Below are positions 35,633-44,360 of a DNA stretch of 64,000 nucleotides, one piece after another. Positions within the stretch are counted from its first letter, which is position 1; each line of letters starts with the position of its first letter. The stretch spans positions 34,762 through 98,761 of the forward strand of contig NZ_JANZYP010000032.1 of the NCBI RefSeq assembly GCF_025506355.1, written 5' to 3'. Below the pieces are notes generated by a model. The model worked only from the letters and a program-made list of their open reading frames with translations, ran no database searches and had not been told where the DNA came from. Source of the stretch: Sphaerisporangium corydalis (GTDB taxonomy: Bacteria > Actinomycetota > Actinomycetes > Streptosporangiales > Streptosporangiaceae). Both the position numbers and the translations under genes were made by a program.

Positions 35633-36448
35633 GTGACCGACGTCATCCGAGTCCCGAACGCCAAGATCGCGTTGTCCACCGCGTCGGTGTATCCGGAGCG
35701 CACTCCGGACGCCTTCGAGCTGGCCGCGCGCCTTGGCTACGACGGCGTCGAGGTGATGGTGGGCGCCGACCCGGTGAGCCAGGACATCGACGTGCTCGAG
35801 CGCCTCTCCGACCATTACCACCTGCCCGTGCTGGCCGTGCACGCCCCCTGCCTGCTGGTCACCCAGCGGGTGTGGGGCCGTGACCCCTGGGCCAAGCTGG
35901 TCAAGGCGCAGAAGGCCGCCGAGCGGCTCGGCGCGAGCACCGTCGTGGTCCACCCGCCCTTTCGCTGGCAGCGCGACTACGCCCGCGACTTCGAGGTGGG
36001 GCTGGCCCGCATGCGCGACGAGACCGACGTGACCTTCGCGGTGGAGAACATGTTCCCGCTCCGTGCCCGCGGCGCCGAGGTCGTGCCGTACGCCCCGGGC
36101 TGGGACCCGGTCGACGAGGACTTCCCGCAGGTCACGCTCGACCTTTCGCACACCGCCGTGTCCGGTTCCGACGCGCTGGAGATGGCGGAGAAGCTCGGCG
36201 ACCGGCTCGCCCACCTCCACCTCGCCGACGGCGTCGGCACCACCAACAAGGACGAGCACCTCGTGCCCGGCCGGGGCGGCCAGCCGTGCGCGCGCATCCT
36301 GGAGCGCCTGGCCACCACCGGCTACGGCGGCCTGATCGTGCTGGAGATCAACACGCGCAAGGCCACCGGGCGCACCGAACGCATCGACGACCTGGCGGAG
36401 GGCCTGGCGTTCGCCCGGTTGCATTTCGCCGCCTCATCGACGGCATGA
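35633..36448 (+). CDS. Sugar phosphate isomerase/epimerase (TIM barrel)
   Basis: A 271-aa xylose-isomerase-like barrel. Visible metal-site segments: [56 protein letters not shown] and [11 protein letters not shown], with Glu/Asp/His placed as in the AP_endonuc_2 family. GTG start at 35633 is the first plausible start in a frame that is open for a long way upstream; the ribosome-binding site is weak. The exact substrate is not recognisable. A methyltransferase gene follows after 13 bases. Confidence 0.9.
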   Translation: MTDVIRVPNAKIALSTASVYPERTPDAFELAARLGYDGVEVMVGADPVSQDIDVLERLSDHYHLPVLAVHAPCLLVTQRVWGRDPWAKLVKAQKAAERLGASTVVVHPPFRWQRDYARDFEVGLARMRDETDVTFAVENMFPLRARGAEVVPYAPGWDPVDEDFPQVTLDLSHTAVSGSDALEMAEKLGDRLAHLHLADGVGTTNKDEHLVPGRGGQPCARILERLATTGYGGLIVLEINTRKATGRTERIDDLAEGLAFARLHFAASSTA

Positions 36449-36461
36449 TCCAATCGACGCC

Positions 36462-37241
36462 ATGAGCCACGAGGTGTTCGACCGCGTCGCCGAGGCCTAT
36501 GACGCGGCAAGGCCGGGGTACCCGGACGGTCTCTACGACGCGCTCGCCGCGCTCTCGGGCGTCGCGCTGGGCGGCGCGACGGTGGTCGACGTGGGCGCGG
36601 GCACGGGCATCTCGACGCGGGGCCTGCTGGCCAGGGGGGCCCGGGTGGTCGCGGTCGATCCCGGCAGGCGCATGCTGGCCCGCCTGGTCGCCCGCACGGC
36701 CTCGCCGCGGGTGGCCGTGGGCGACGGCAACGCGCTGCCGCTCCGCTCGGGCACCGCCGACCTGGTCTGCTTCGCGCAGGCGTGGCACTGGCTGCGGCCC
36801 GAGGAGTCGATCAGGGAGGCCGTCAGGGTGCTGCGCCCGGGGGGTTCGGTCGCGGCCTGGTGGAACAGCGTCGACATCGGGCCCGGCTCGACCGCGACCG
36901 CCGCCGACTGGCTGGTGGCGCACGAGGTGCGGATGGCCGAGGCGTGTTCCGGCTACCGCGGCCCCGCGCTGCCCGAGTGGAGCGTGCCGCCGGTCGCGGC
37001 GGTGATGACCCGGGCGGGCCTCCCGGTCCAGGAGGCGTGGATCCACTGGACGCGCACGGTGGGCGTGGAGGACTTCCTGCTCGACCTGCGGTCCCATTCC
37101 TTCGTCGCGTCGCTGGGCGCCGGCCGGGTGGAGAGCCTGATCGGCCGGGAGCGCACCGAGCTGACCAGGGTGTTCGCGCAGGGCGAGCTCACGGTGCCGA
37201 TGCGGGTGTACCTCGCGATCGCCCGCAAGGCCGGCGCGTGA
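36462..37241 (+). CDS. Class I SAM-dependent methyltransferase
   Basis: A 259-aa methyltransferase starting HEVFDRVAEAYDAARPGYPDGLYDAL, typical of the UbiE/Methyltransf_11-like group. Motif I is VVDVGAGTGISTRGLL and motif post-I VVAVDPGRRML; AQAWHWLRPEESIRE matches the trans-aconitate-like subgroup. Its stop overlaps the TetR start (GTGA), so the two are cotranscribed. Substrate unknown. Confidence 0.92.
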   Translation: MSHEVFDRVAEAYDAARPGYPDGLYDALAALSGVALGGATVVDVGAGTGISTRGLLARGARVVAVDPGRRMLARLVARTASPRVAVGDGNALPLRSGTADLVCFAQAWHWLRPEESIREAVRVLRPGGSVAAWWNSVDIGPGSTATAADWLVAHEVRMAEACSGYRGPALPEWSVPPVAAVMTRAGLPVQEAWIHWTRTVGVEDFLLDLRSHSFVASLGAGRVESLIGRERTELTRVFAQGELTVPMRVYLAIARKAGA

Positions 37242-37822
37242 GCACCCCGCGACGAGTGGGCCGGCGGCCGGGGTCGGCGGACACGCGGGGCGAGATCCTC
37301 GCGGCGGCCCGCAGGATCTTCTCGGAGAAGGGCTTCGACAAGGCCACGATCCGGGGCATCGCCCGCGAGGCCGGGGTCGACCCTGCCCTGGTCCACCACT
37401 ATTTCGACACCAAGGAGGGCATCTTCGTCGCGGCGCTGCAGTTGCCGGTCGACCCCGCCAAGGTGCTCCCCCTGATCCTCGAAGGGCCGCGCGACGAGAT
37501 CGGCGAGCGGCTGGTGCGGTTCCTGCTGACGATGACGGCCGAGCCGCAGGCCCGCGAGCCGATCATCGCCCTGATCCGCAGCGCGATGACCAACGAGCAG
37601 ATCGTCTCGATGATCCGCGAGTTCCTCACGATGGCCGTGCTGAACCGCGTGGTGGAGGCGCTCGGCATCTCGCCGGTCCGCATGCAGGTGGCGTTCGCGC
37701 AGATGTTCGGCGTGATCCTGATGCGGTACGTGGTCCAGCTGGAGCCGCTGGCGTCGGCCGAGATCGAGGAGCTCGTGAAGATCCTCTCGCCGACGATCCA
37801 GCGCTATCTCGGAGAAGACTGA
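37238..37822 (+). CDS. TetR family transcriptional regulator
   Basis: A 194-aa regulator with the TetR HTH ILAAARRIFSEKGFDKATIRGIAREAGVDPALVHHYFDTKEGIF and a C-terminal TetR ligand domain. GTG start overlaps the upstream methyltransferase stop. Likely local targets are the upstream methyltransferase operon or the Fe-S oxidoreductase gene 184 bases downstream, but no operator is proven. An inverted repeat CGCCGG (37904-37909) / CCGGCG (37917-37922) inside a larger GTAC-flanked dyad lies before that gene. Confidence 0.93.
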   Translation: MSTPRRVGRRPGSADTRGEILAAARRIFSEKGFDKATIRGIAREAGVDPALVHHYFDTKEGIFVAALQLPVDPAKVLPLILEGPRDEIGERLVRFLLTMTAEPQAREPIIALIRSAMTNEQIVSMIREFLTMAVLNRVVEALGISPVRMQVAFAQMFGVILMRYVVQLEPLASAEIEELVKILSPTIQRYLGED

Positions 37823-38006
37823 CCGGCCCCGGCGCGAGCTTTTGGCAGAGCATTGTTCTAGCATCGGTTCGATCACCATCAAGGTGCGGCCATCCCCCGC
37901 GTACGCCGGCAAGTTACCGGCGAGTACTATTCGGACTGGTCGTGCCGTCACCGTGGATGACCGGTGTGTCTACGCTGGGCAGCCAACGCCGTAGTTTGGA
38001 GGACCC

Positions 38007-40154
38007 GTGCTCCTTGTCGCGATCATCGGGCTCGTGATGACCGCCGTGGCGGTCGCGCTGGCAGCACGCCGCGTGCTCTGGCTCCACAGGCTCGCCACCA
38101 GCGGCCAGCCCGCCCCCGAACGGCTGAGCTACGCCAGGGAGAACATCGGCGCCGAGCTCAAGGCGCAGCTCGTCGAGGTGTTCGCGCAGAAGAAGCTGCT
38201 GAAGTGGACCCCGTCCGGGATCGCGCACTTCCTGGTCTTCTGGGCCTTCGTGATCCTGGCCACGGTCTACCTGGAGGCGTACGGCGCGCTGATCCAGGGC
38301 GCGGTCACCGGCGAGCCCGACTTCCACATCCCGCTCGTCGGCAGGTGGCCGGTCCTCGGGTTCCTCCAGGACCTCATCGCGCTCGCGTGCCTGCTCGGCC
38401 TGGCGTCCTTCGCGGTCATCCGGATCAGGAACTCGCCGAAGCGGCTCGGGCGCGACTCGCGGTTCTCCGGGTCGCACCTCGGCGGCGCCTGGCTGATCCT
38501 CTTCATGATCTTCAACGTGATCTGGTCGCTGTTCCTGTTCCGCGGCGCCGCGATCAACACGGGGAACTTCCCCTACCACTCCGGCGCCTTCGGCTCCGAG
38601 GGCGTCGCCGCGCTGCTGCGCGACCTCGGCGGACCGGCCAACGAGGCACTGGAGAAGGTCGGCCTGCTCCTGCACATCGGCGTCATGCTGGTGTTCCTGG
38701 TGATCGTGGTGAACTCCAAGCACCTGCACATCTTCACCGCGCCGCTGAACGTCATGTTCTCCCGCCGCCCCGACGGCCTCGGCGCCGTGCCGGAGATGCG
38801 CAGCAACGGCAAGGTCCTCGACTTCGAGGAGGCCGACCCCGACACCGACGTCTTCGGCCGGGGCAAGATCGAGGACACCACCTGGAAGGGCTTCCTCGAC
38901 TTCTACACCTGCACCGAGTGCGGCCGGTGCCAGTCGCAGTGCCCGGCCTGGAACACCGACAAGCCGCTGTCGCCCAAGATGCTCATCCTCGACCAGCGCG
39001 ACCACGCCTTCGCCATCGCGCCGTACCTGCTGGCGACCGAGGAGGAGCGGGCGAACCTGCCCGAGGACGTCCTGGCGCTGGTGGGCAAGCCGCTGGTCGG
39101 CGAGAACGGTGTCATCCACCCCGACGTGCTGTGGTCGTGCACCAACTGCGGCGCCTGCGTCGAGCAGTGCCCGGTCGACATCGAGCACATCGACCACATC
39201 ATGGACATGCGCCGCTACCAGGTGATGATCGAGTCGAACTTCCCGTCCGAGGCGGGCGTGATGCTCAAGAACCTGGAGAACAAGGGCAACCCGTGGGGGG
39301 TGCCGGAGACCAAGCGGGCCGAGTGGATCGAGGAGCTGGCCTCGCGCGAGGTCGACCCGATCGAGGTCCTGCTGATCGACGAGAAGGTCCCGGACGACCT
39401 CGAATACCTCTTCTGGGTGGGCTGCGCCGGCGCCCTTGAGGACCGGGCCAAGAAGACCACCAAGGCCGTCGCCGAGCTGCTCGACATCGCCGGCGTGAAG
39501 TTCGGCGTGCTCGGCCCGATGGAGGCCTGCACCGGCGACCCGGCGCGCCGCCTGGGCATGGAGTTCCTGTTCAACATGCTCGCCCAGCAGAACATCGAGA
39601 CCCTCAACGAGGCCGGGGTCAAGAAGATCGTGGCCACCTGCCCGCACTGCTTCAACACCCTGGCCAACGAGTACCCGCAGCTCGGCGGCATGTTCGAGGT
39701 GGTACACCACACCCAGTTGCTGGCCAAGCTCGTCGAGGAGGGCCGGCTCACCCCGATCACCCCGATCGAGGAGAGGATCACCTACCACGACCCGTGCTTC
39801 CTCGGCCGCCACAACAAGGTGTACGCCCAGCCGCGCGACATCATGGCGAAGGTCCCCGGCGTCCAGACCCAGGAGATGCACCGCTGCAAGGACCGGGGCT
39901 TCTGCTGCGGCGCGGGCGGCGCGCGCATGTGGATGGAGGAGCGCATCGGCAAGCGGATCAACACCGAGCGCGTGGACGAGGCCCTGACCACCGACCCGGA
40001 CCGCGTGTCCACCGCCTGCCCGTTCTGCCTGGTCATGCTGGGAGACGCGATCAACGAGAAGAAGAACAGCGGCCAGGCCAAGGAGTCGCTGGAGGTCGTG
40101 GACGTCGCGCAGCTCCTCGTCACATCCGTGAAAGGCCGTCCCGTGAAGGCCTGA
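38007..40154 (+). CDS. Membrane-bound Fe-S oxidoreductase with two CCG domains (HdrD/GlpC-like)
   Basis: A 715-aa electron-transfer protein. Residues ~1-250 are polytopic membrane with conserved His (a NarI-like, possibly heme-b quinone module). Residues ~300-410 hold two 4Fe-4S motifs: CTECGRCQSQCP and CTNCGACVEQCP. The C-terminal half has two CCG (DUF224) domains: CTGDPARRLG ... CPHCFNT and HDPCFLGRHN ... CCGAGGARMW ... CPFC. The family is the (Fe-S)-binding protein close to succinate dehydrogenase/heterodisulfide reductase subunits found in actinobacteria. Electron donor and acceptor are unknown; quinone coupling is likely. GTG start with GGAGGA. Confidence 0.93.
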   Translation: MLLVAIIGLVMTAVAVALAARRVLWLHRLATSGQPAPERLSYARENIGAELKAQLVEVFAQKKLLKWTPSGIAHFLVFWAFVILATVYLEAYGALIQGAVTGEPDFHIPLVGRWPVLGFLQDLIALACLLGLASFAVIRIRNSPKRLGRDSRFSGSHLGGAWLILFMIFNVIWSLFLFRGAAINTGNFPYHSGAFGSEGVAALLRDLGGPANEALEKVGLLLHIGVMLVFLVIVVNSKHLHIFTAPLNVMFSRRPDGLGAVPEMRSNGKVLDFEEADPDTDVFGRGKIEDTTWKGFLDFYTCTECGRCQSQCPAWNTDKPLSPKMLILDQRDHAFAIAPYLLATEEERANLPEDVLALVGKPLVGENGVIHPDVLWSCTNCGACVEQCPVDIEHIDHIMDMRRYQVMIESNFPSEAGVMLKNLENKGNPWGVPETKRAEWIEELASREVDPIEVLLIDEKVPDDLEYLFWVGCAGALEDRAKKTTKAVAELLDIAGVKFGVLGPMEACTGDPARRLGMEFLFNMLAQQNIETLNEAGVKKIVATCPHCFNTLANEYPQLGGMFEVVHHTQLLAKLVEEGRLTPITPIEERITYHDPCFLGRHNKVYAQPRDIMAKVPGVQTQEMHRCKDRGFCCGAGGARMWMEERIGKRINTERVDEALTTDPDRVSTACPFCLVMLGDAINEKKNSGQAKESLEVVDVAQLLVTSVKGRPVKA

Positions 40155-40244
40155 TGGACAGGGCCCGAAATCCTTTCTCCACATAACAGGAAAATCACGG
40201 TAACCTCAACGTCGCGCGGCTCTATCGACGGGGAGGGGGCGCCG

Positions 40245-41054
40245 GTGCGCGTTGTCGTTACCGATGCCGAGGTCACCATGGCCGATGTCCTCTCGCTGCG
40301 CCTCGCGATCTCCGAGCCGCTGGCCGAGGGTACGCGGCTGGTCCTGCGGCAGCGGGGCACCGGCACCGAGGCCGCCGTGGTGCTGGGAACGCCGGGGGCC
40401 GAGGTGCGCGACGCCTCGGTCGCGGTGTCGCTGGCGCCGCTCGGGCTGAGCCTGGGCCGCTGGGACGCCTACCTGCAGCATGATCAGGACGGCGCGTCGT
40501 CCCGCTCCCGCATCCACTGCGTCGACCCGGGCTTCTCCCTGGACCGGCTGGACGCCTACGCCCTGAGCCGGCGCACCCTGGCCTACCGGACCTACCGCAC
40601 GCTCACCGGCTACCTGGCCGTCAAGATCTCGCCCGCGGAGCCGGCGGCCGACGTGCGGGCGGTCTGGTTCCGCGAGGGCCGCTTCGAGGTCACCGGGCTG
40701 CTGGCCTACACCGGGTTCGACGACGACGACGCCCACCACACCGCCCGCCTCGCCCTGCGCCGCGCGGCCGGGCCCGAGATCGCGGTGACCGCCGCCGCGA
40801 CCGTCAAGGGGGTGCGGTTCCACGCCGCGCTGTCCCTGTGCGACGTGATCGCCGCGGCCCCGGAGTACGAGGGCCTGTGGGAGCCGACGCTGGAGGTCGA
40901 CGGGCTCGACGTGCCGCTCCCCCTCGGCGGGCGCATCGACGACGTGGACGGCAAGCGGCGCCGCGTGCACTACCCCGACACCAAGGTGGACGGCGTGCCG
41001 GTCCGCCCCTGCTACACCGTGGACGACGAGCTCCGTCTCGAGGTGGGTGGATGA
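40245..41054 (+). CDS. Protein of unknown function coupled to a glycosyltransferase
   Basis: A 269-aa protein I do not recognise. It has no signal peptide or membrane segment; the composition and alternating strands (FEVTGLLAYTGFD, IAVTAAATVKGVRFHAAL) suggest beta-sandwich repeats like those beside teichoic-acid or capsule polymer transferases. It overlaps the GT4 gene by ATGA, so the two act in the same process, probably assembly of a surface polysaccharide (inference). ORF start GTG at 40245, with GAGGGGG before it. Confidence 0.8.
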   Translation: MRVVVTDAEVTMADVLSLRLAISEPLAEGTRLVLRQRGTGTEAAVVLGTPGAEVRDASVAVSLAPLGLSLGRWDAYLQHDQDGASSRSRIHCVDPGFSLDRLDAYALSRRTLAYRTYRTLTGYLAVKISPAEPAADVRAVWFREGRFEVTGLLAYTGFDDDDAHHTARLALRRAAGPEIAVTAAATVKGVRFHAALSLCDVIAAAPEYEGLWEPTLEVDGLDVPLPLGGRIDDVDGKRRRVHYPDTKVDGVPVRPCYTVDDELRLEVGG

Positions 41055-42127
41055 GGGTCTGCTTTCTGATCCCCTCGGTCTACGGCATGCGCGGCGACAC
41101 GCGGGCCGTGCTGAACCTCGCCACCGAGCTGGCCTCCCGGCACGAGGTGGAGATCGTCAGCGTCCGGCGGGTGCGTGACACGCCGTTCTTCCCGGTCGAC
41201 TCCCGCATCTCGCTGCGCTGGCTGATCGACGCCCGCCCCGGCGTCCGCCACCTGCTGCCCGGCGGCCAGATGCGCACCGAAGTGGCGCTGTGGCGCACTC
41301 TGCGCGGGCTGCGGTGCGACCTGCTGGTCACCACCAGGCCGGGGCTGAGCGTGCAGGCCGCCCGGCACGTCCCGCGCGAGACCGTGCGCATCGCCCGCGA
41401 GTGGAGCCGCCCGTCCGTCCCGCTGCCGATCCGCCGCTTCTACCCCAAGCTCGACGCGGTCGTCACCTCCACCGAGACCGCCAGGGAGGAGTTCGTCCGC
41501 ATCCTCGGCGGCACCGACCGGCCGCCGGTGTTCGTCATCCCCGACGCCCTGCCCCGGGGGCCGTGGCCGCGCTCGCGCATGGACAACCGCATCATCTCGG
41601 CGGGCGGCCGGTGGCTGCCGGGCAAGGCGTTCGACCGGCTCATCGAGGCCTTCGCCGTCGTCGCCGACAAGCGGCCCGACTGGCGGCTGCGCCTGTACGG
41701 CGGCGGCCCGGAGGAGAAGCGGCTGCGGGCCCTGGTCGGCCGGCTCAGCCTGCACAACAACGTGTACTTCATGGGCACCACGCCCGACCTGCAGGGGGAG
41801 TTCGCCAAGGCCTCGCTGGTCGCGGTCACCTCCTACGCCGAGACGCCCGGCATGACGGTGATCGAGGCGCTCGGGTGCGGCGTACCGGTCGTCGGGTTCG
41901 AGGGGGCGCGCGGGCCGGGCGAGTTCGTGACCTCCGGCCACGACAGCGTCCTGGTGCCGCAGGGGGAGCGGGAGATCGAGGCGTACGCCTCGGCGCTGCT
42001 CGCGCTGGTGGACGACGAGCGCCGCCGCATGACGCTGGCCGCGGGGGCGCTCTCCTCGGCCGAGGGGCACGCCGCGCCGGTGGTCGCCGCCCGCTGGGAG
42101 ACGCTGGTGGAAAGCCTGCGCGCCTGA
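41051..42127 (+). CDS. GT4 family glycosyltransferase
   Basis: A 358-aa GT-B glycosyltransferase. N-terminal Rossmann half VCFLIPSVYGMRGDTRAVLNL; C-terminal half with GRWLPGKAFDRLIEAF, WRLRLYGGGPEEKRL, NNVYFMGTTPDL and the nucleotide-sugar EX7E element in SYAETPGMTVIEALGCGVPVV. Retaining mechanism by family. The acceptor is unknown. The ATG at 41051 overlaps the stop of the preceding gene. No other glycan genes are adjacent, so this is a two-gene unit. Confidence 0.93.
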   Translation: MRVCFLIPSVYGMRGDTRAVLNLATELASRHEVEIVSVRRVRDTPFFPVDSRISLRWLIDARPGVRHLLPGGQMRTEVALWRTLRGLRCDLLVTTRPGLSVQAARHVPRETVRIAREWSRPSVPLPIRRFYPKLDAVVTSTETAREEFVRILGGTDRPPVFVIPDALPRGPWPRSRMDNRIISAGGRWLPGKAFDRLIEAFAVVADKRPDWRLRLYGGGPEEKRLRALVGRLSLHNNVYFMGTTPDLQGEFAKASLVAVTSYAETPGMTVIEALGCGVPVVGFEGARGPGEFVTSGHDSVLVPQGEREIEAYASALLALVDDERRRMTLAAGALSSAEGHAAPVVAARWETLVESLRA

Positions 42128-42146
42128 CGTGCGGCGGACGGGGTGG

Positions 42147-42165
42147 GATACCCCGAAGAGGTATC
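42147..42165 (+). promoter_or_regulatory. CsoR-type operator
   Basis: GATACC (42147-42152) and GGTATC (42160-42165) flank CCGAAGA; the core ATACCCCGAAGAGGTAT fits the pseudo-palindrome bound by Cu(I) repressors of the CsoR family. It lies 8 bases before the csoR-like start, so autoregulation is expected. Confidence 0.75.
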
Positions 42166-42173
42166 GTGGCCCT

Positions 42174-42455
42174 ATGCATGGGTACAGCGGTGACAAGCAG
42201 GCTTATCTAACCAGGCTCCGGCGGATCGAGGGTCAGATCCGCGGGCTGCAGCGCATGGTCGAGGAGGACTCCTACTGCATCGACATCCTCACGCAGGTGT
42301 CGGCCGCGACGCGCGCCCTGCAGGCCGTGGCGCTGGGTCTGCTGGAGGACCACATCGGCCACTGCGTGACGGACGCGATCAACGCGGGCGGGCCCGAGGC
42401 CGAGGAGAAGGTCAAGGAGGCCTCGGCGGCGATCGCGAGGCTAGTGCGCTCGTAG
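42174..42455 (+). CDS. CsoR-family metal-sensing transcriptional repressor
   Basis: A 93-aa all-helical DUF156 protein. Cys35, His60 and Cys64 have exactly the spacing of the Cu(I) ligands of CsoR (Cys-x24-His-x3-Cys), so copper sensing is likely; RcnR-type or persulfide sensors have other sets. The ATG at 42174 gives MHGYSGDKQAYLTRLRRIEGQIRGL. No copper ATPase or chaperone gene is adjacent, so its targets other than its own promoter lie elsewhere. Confidence 0.93.
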   Translation: MHGYSGDKQAYLTRLRRIEGQIRGLQRMVEEDSYCIDILTQVSAATRALQAVALGLLEDHIGHCVTDAINAGGPEAEEKVKEASAAIARLVRS

Positions 42456-42571
42456 CGGTTTCGCGGGAGTTTCCCGGCCCGGCCGGACTAGTCCGGACAG
42501 GGGCCGCAGGTCCCCTTTCGCAAAACCGTCCCGAACTCCCTGGGAGTCCGGGACCAGTTCCGCGAGCATCT

Positions 42572-42733
42572 TCAGTGGCTCACCGAAGTCCGCAATCCGA
42601 GCGCGTTGTCGAGCTCATCCAAGGTCAGCTCTCGCTCGCTGACAGCGACGGCGCTGAGCACCTCCGCGTAGAGCGCGATCTCGTCCAACGCGACACGGTC
42701 ATGGACTCGTGAGTCCAGGTAGTCGTGCCCCAC
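42572..42733 (-). CDS. 53-aa small helical protein
   Basis: Encodes GHDYLDSRVHDRVALDEIA followed by LYAEVLSAVAVSERELTLDE and LDNALGL. I choose GTG at 42733 because GGAAGGA lies 7 bases upstream; the ATG at 42766 lacks a site. Short helical peptides with an LTLDEID-like end are common, unannotated products of actinomycetes, so I believe the gene is real although the function is unknown. The rest of the interval to 42962 has no supportable gene; the stretch just 3' of the csoR-like gene has a CCGGACTAGTCCGG palindrome (about 42481-42499). Confidence 0.6.
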   Translation of the reverse strand: MGHDYLDSRVHDRVALDEIALYAEVLSAVAVSERELTLDELDNALGLRTSVSH

Positions 42734-42962
42734 CGCGTCGTCCTTCCTTCCGCAGCCCACACCCACTTCGAGGTTACGACCGGGCGGCTTTCGATGACAT
42801 GGCCCATCGGGACCATTCGCCGGACCCGCTCGTGCCTCCTGGAACCATTTCCCGGATCCGAGATCACAATTCAGCCAAATCCCCAGATGAGGGGACGGGG
42901 AATGATATACGCGAGGTAAGCATGGAATAACCCGATAAAGCGTTTAGATCATGGCAGCCCGG

Positions 42963-44312
42963 TCAGGTGTGACGAATCCATTCGGCTGAGGTTCCTGGGA
43001 CTCCAGGCGTGGGATCGTCGCGCTCGTCGATCAGGCAGCTCACGGTCGCCGCGGACGTCGGGAAGCCGCGCGGCGGAGGCGGCGTACCCGTCAGGCGGCA
43101 CCACGCGAGCCCCGTCGCGTACCCCGCCCCCAGAAGCGCCGCGGCCGAACCCCGGTCGGGCGGGCGCAGGGCGGCCGGCGGCTCGCCCTCCCTTGGCCAG
43201 CAGCCGCGCAGGGGGTGCCGGGGCTCGGCGAGCGTCACGTAGTACGTCTGCCGCAGCTCGGCGTCCATCCACGGGTACAGCCGCGCCGCGACCCCCGGCG
43301 CCACCGCGTGCACGTCCGCGGCGAGCAGGGAGGCCGCCACCGCACGGGGGTCGGCGCCGTGGGCGCTCACGAACTCCAGCGCCCGCACCAGGTCGTACAG
43401 GGTGTGCCGGAAGTGCTCGCCCGCCGAGGTGTCGGCCAGGACCGCGCCCCTCAGCTCATCGGGGCAGCGCGCCAGCCACGCCTGCCGCACCGTCACGGCG
43501 TCCCGGGCGGCGTGGTCCAGCCACGGCCGGGCCCGCAGCGGCTCCACCATCGCGAGCAGGGCGGCGGCCCGGGGACCGAACCTCGGGTCGGGCAGCAGCA
43601 CGCGTGCGGTGTCGCCGGCCAGCGCGGCCAGGCGCAGCGCGGTGCCCTGCGCGCCGCCGTGCGACTCGGCGTACGGCTCGACCAGCGCCTCAAGCGGGGT
43701 CGGCGGCAGCCACCTGACCCAGTCGTCCCCCGGCAGCGGCCGGCTCAGGAACTCGCCGAACATCGACAGCAGCACCTCGTTGCCGTCGAACGCCGGGGCG
43801 TACGCGCACCACATGATCGTGCCCCACACCATGGCGACCGTCGCGGGCACGTCCGCGTAGAACAGCGCGCGCAGCGGCCCGGTGACGTACGGGGTGTCCG
43901 CCCGCGACACCTGGCTCGCGTCGAGCAGCGTACGTACCTGCTCGACGATCCGGTGGGGGACGTCCGGGCCGACGAAGGCCTGCGTGGAGCCCCGGTCGAA
44001 CGAGAAGTCGGCCGAGGACGCCAGCAGCGGCTCGGGAACGGCCGGCGCGGGGTGCGGGGCGTGCGCCGCCGACCGTACGGTCTGGTCGGCGGGCGGCGCG
44101 GACAGGTGCCACTCGCCGTCGGACGGCTCGTGGCGGTACCAGCGGGCGTGCGCGCCGAACAGCCAGCACGCGCCGTCCGGGGTGCGCAGCAGGCGGGCCG
44201 CCATGGCCTGCGCCTGGGTGTGCGCGGGTACGGCGGACCAGCGGGGGTCCGCGACCATGGTGCGGACATCCTGCTCGATCGCGTCGAAAGGGTCCCACTG
44301 CACGGCGGCCAT
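42963..44312 (-). CDS. Large protein of unknown function
   Basis: About 449 codons from ATG 44312 (a further in-frame ATG lies 27 bases upstream). I do not recognise the family. The N-terminal half carries WLFGAHARWYRHEPSDGEWHL, which resembles a surface or substrate-binding patch; the middle has FYADVPATVAMVWGTIMWCAYAPAF; the C-terminal half is helical with Ala/Leu-rich repeats and a Cys/Trp region (LRGCWPREGEPPAA). There is no signal peptide. It is probably cotranscribed with the upstream carbonic-anhydrase-like gene, 48 bases away on the same strand. Confidence 0.82.
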   Translation of the reverse strand: MAAVQWDPFDAIEQDVRTMVADPRWSAVPAHTQAQAMAARLLRTPDGACWLFGAHARWYRHEPSDGEWHLSAPPADQTVRSAAHAPHPAPAVPEPLLASSADFSFDRGSTQAFVGPDVPHRIVEQVRTLLDASQVSRADTPYVTGPLRALFYADVPATVAMVWGTIMWCAYAPAFDGNEVLLSMFGEFLSRPLPGDDWVRWLPPTPLEALVEPYAESHGGAQGTALRLAALAGDTARVLLPDPRFGPRAAALLAMVEPLRARPWLDHAARDAVTVRQAWLARCPDELRGAVLADTSAGEHFRHTLYDLVRALEFVSAHGADPRAVAASLLAADVHAVAPGVAARLYPWMDAELRQTYYVTLAEPRHPLRGCWPREGEPPAALRPPDRGSAAALLGAGYATGLAWCRLTGTPPPPRGFPTSAATVSCLIDERDDPTPGVPGTSAEWIRHT

Positions 44313-44360
44313 GCTACTTGGGCCCGGCGCCCCCACCACGACATCAGGCGGGCGCCCCGG

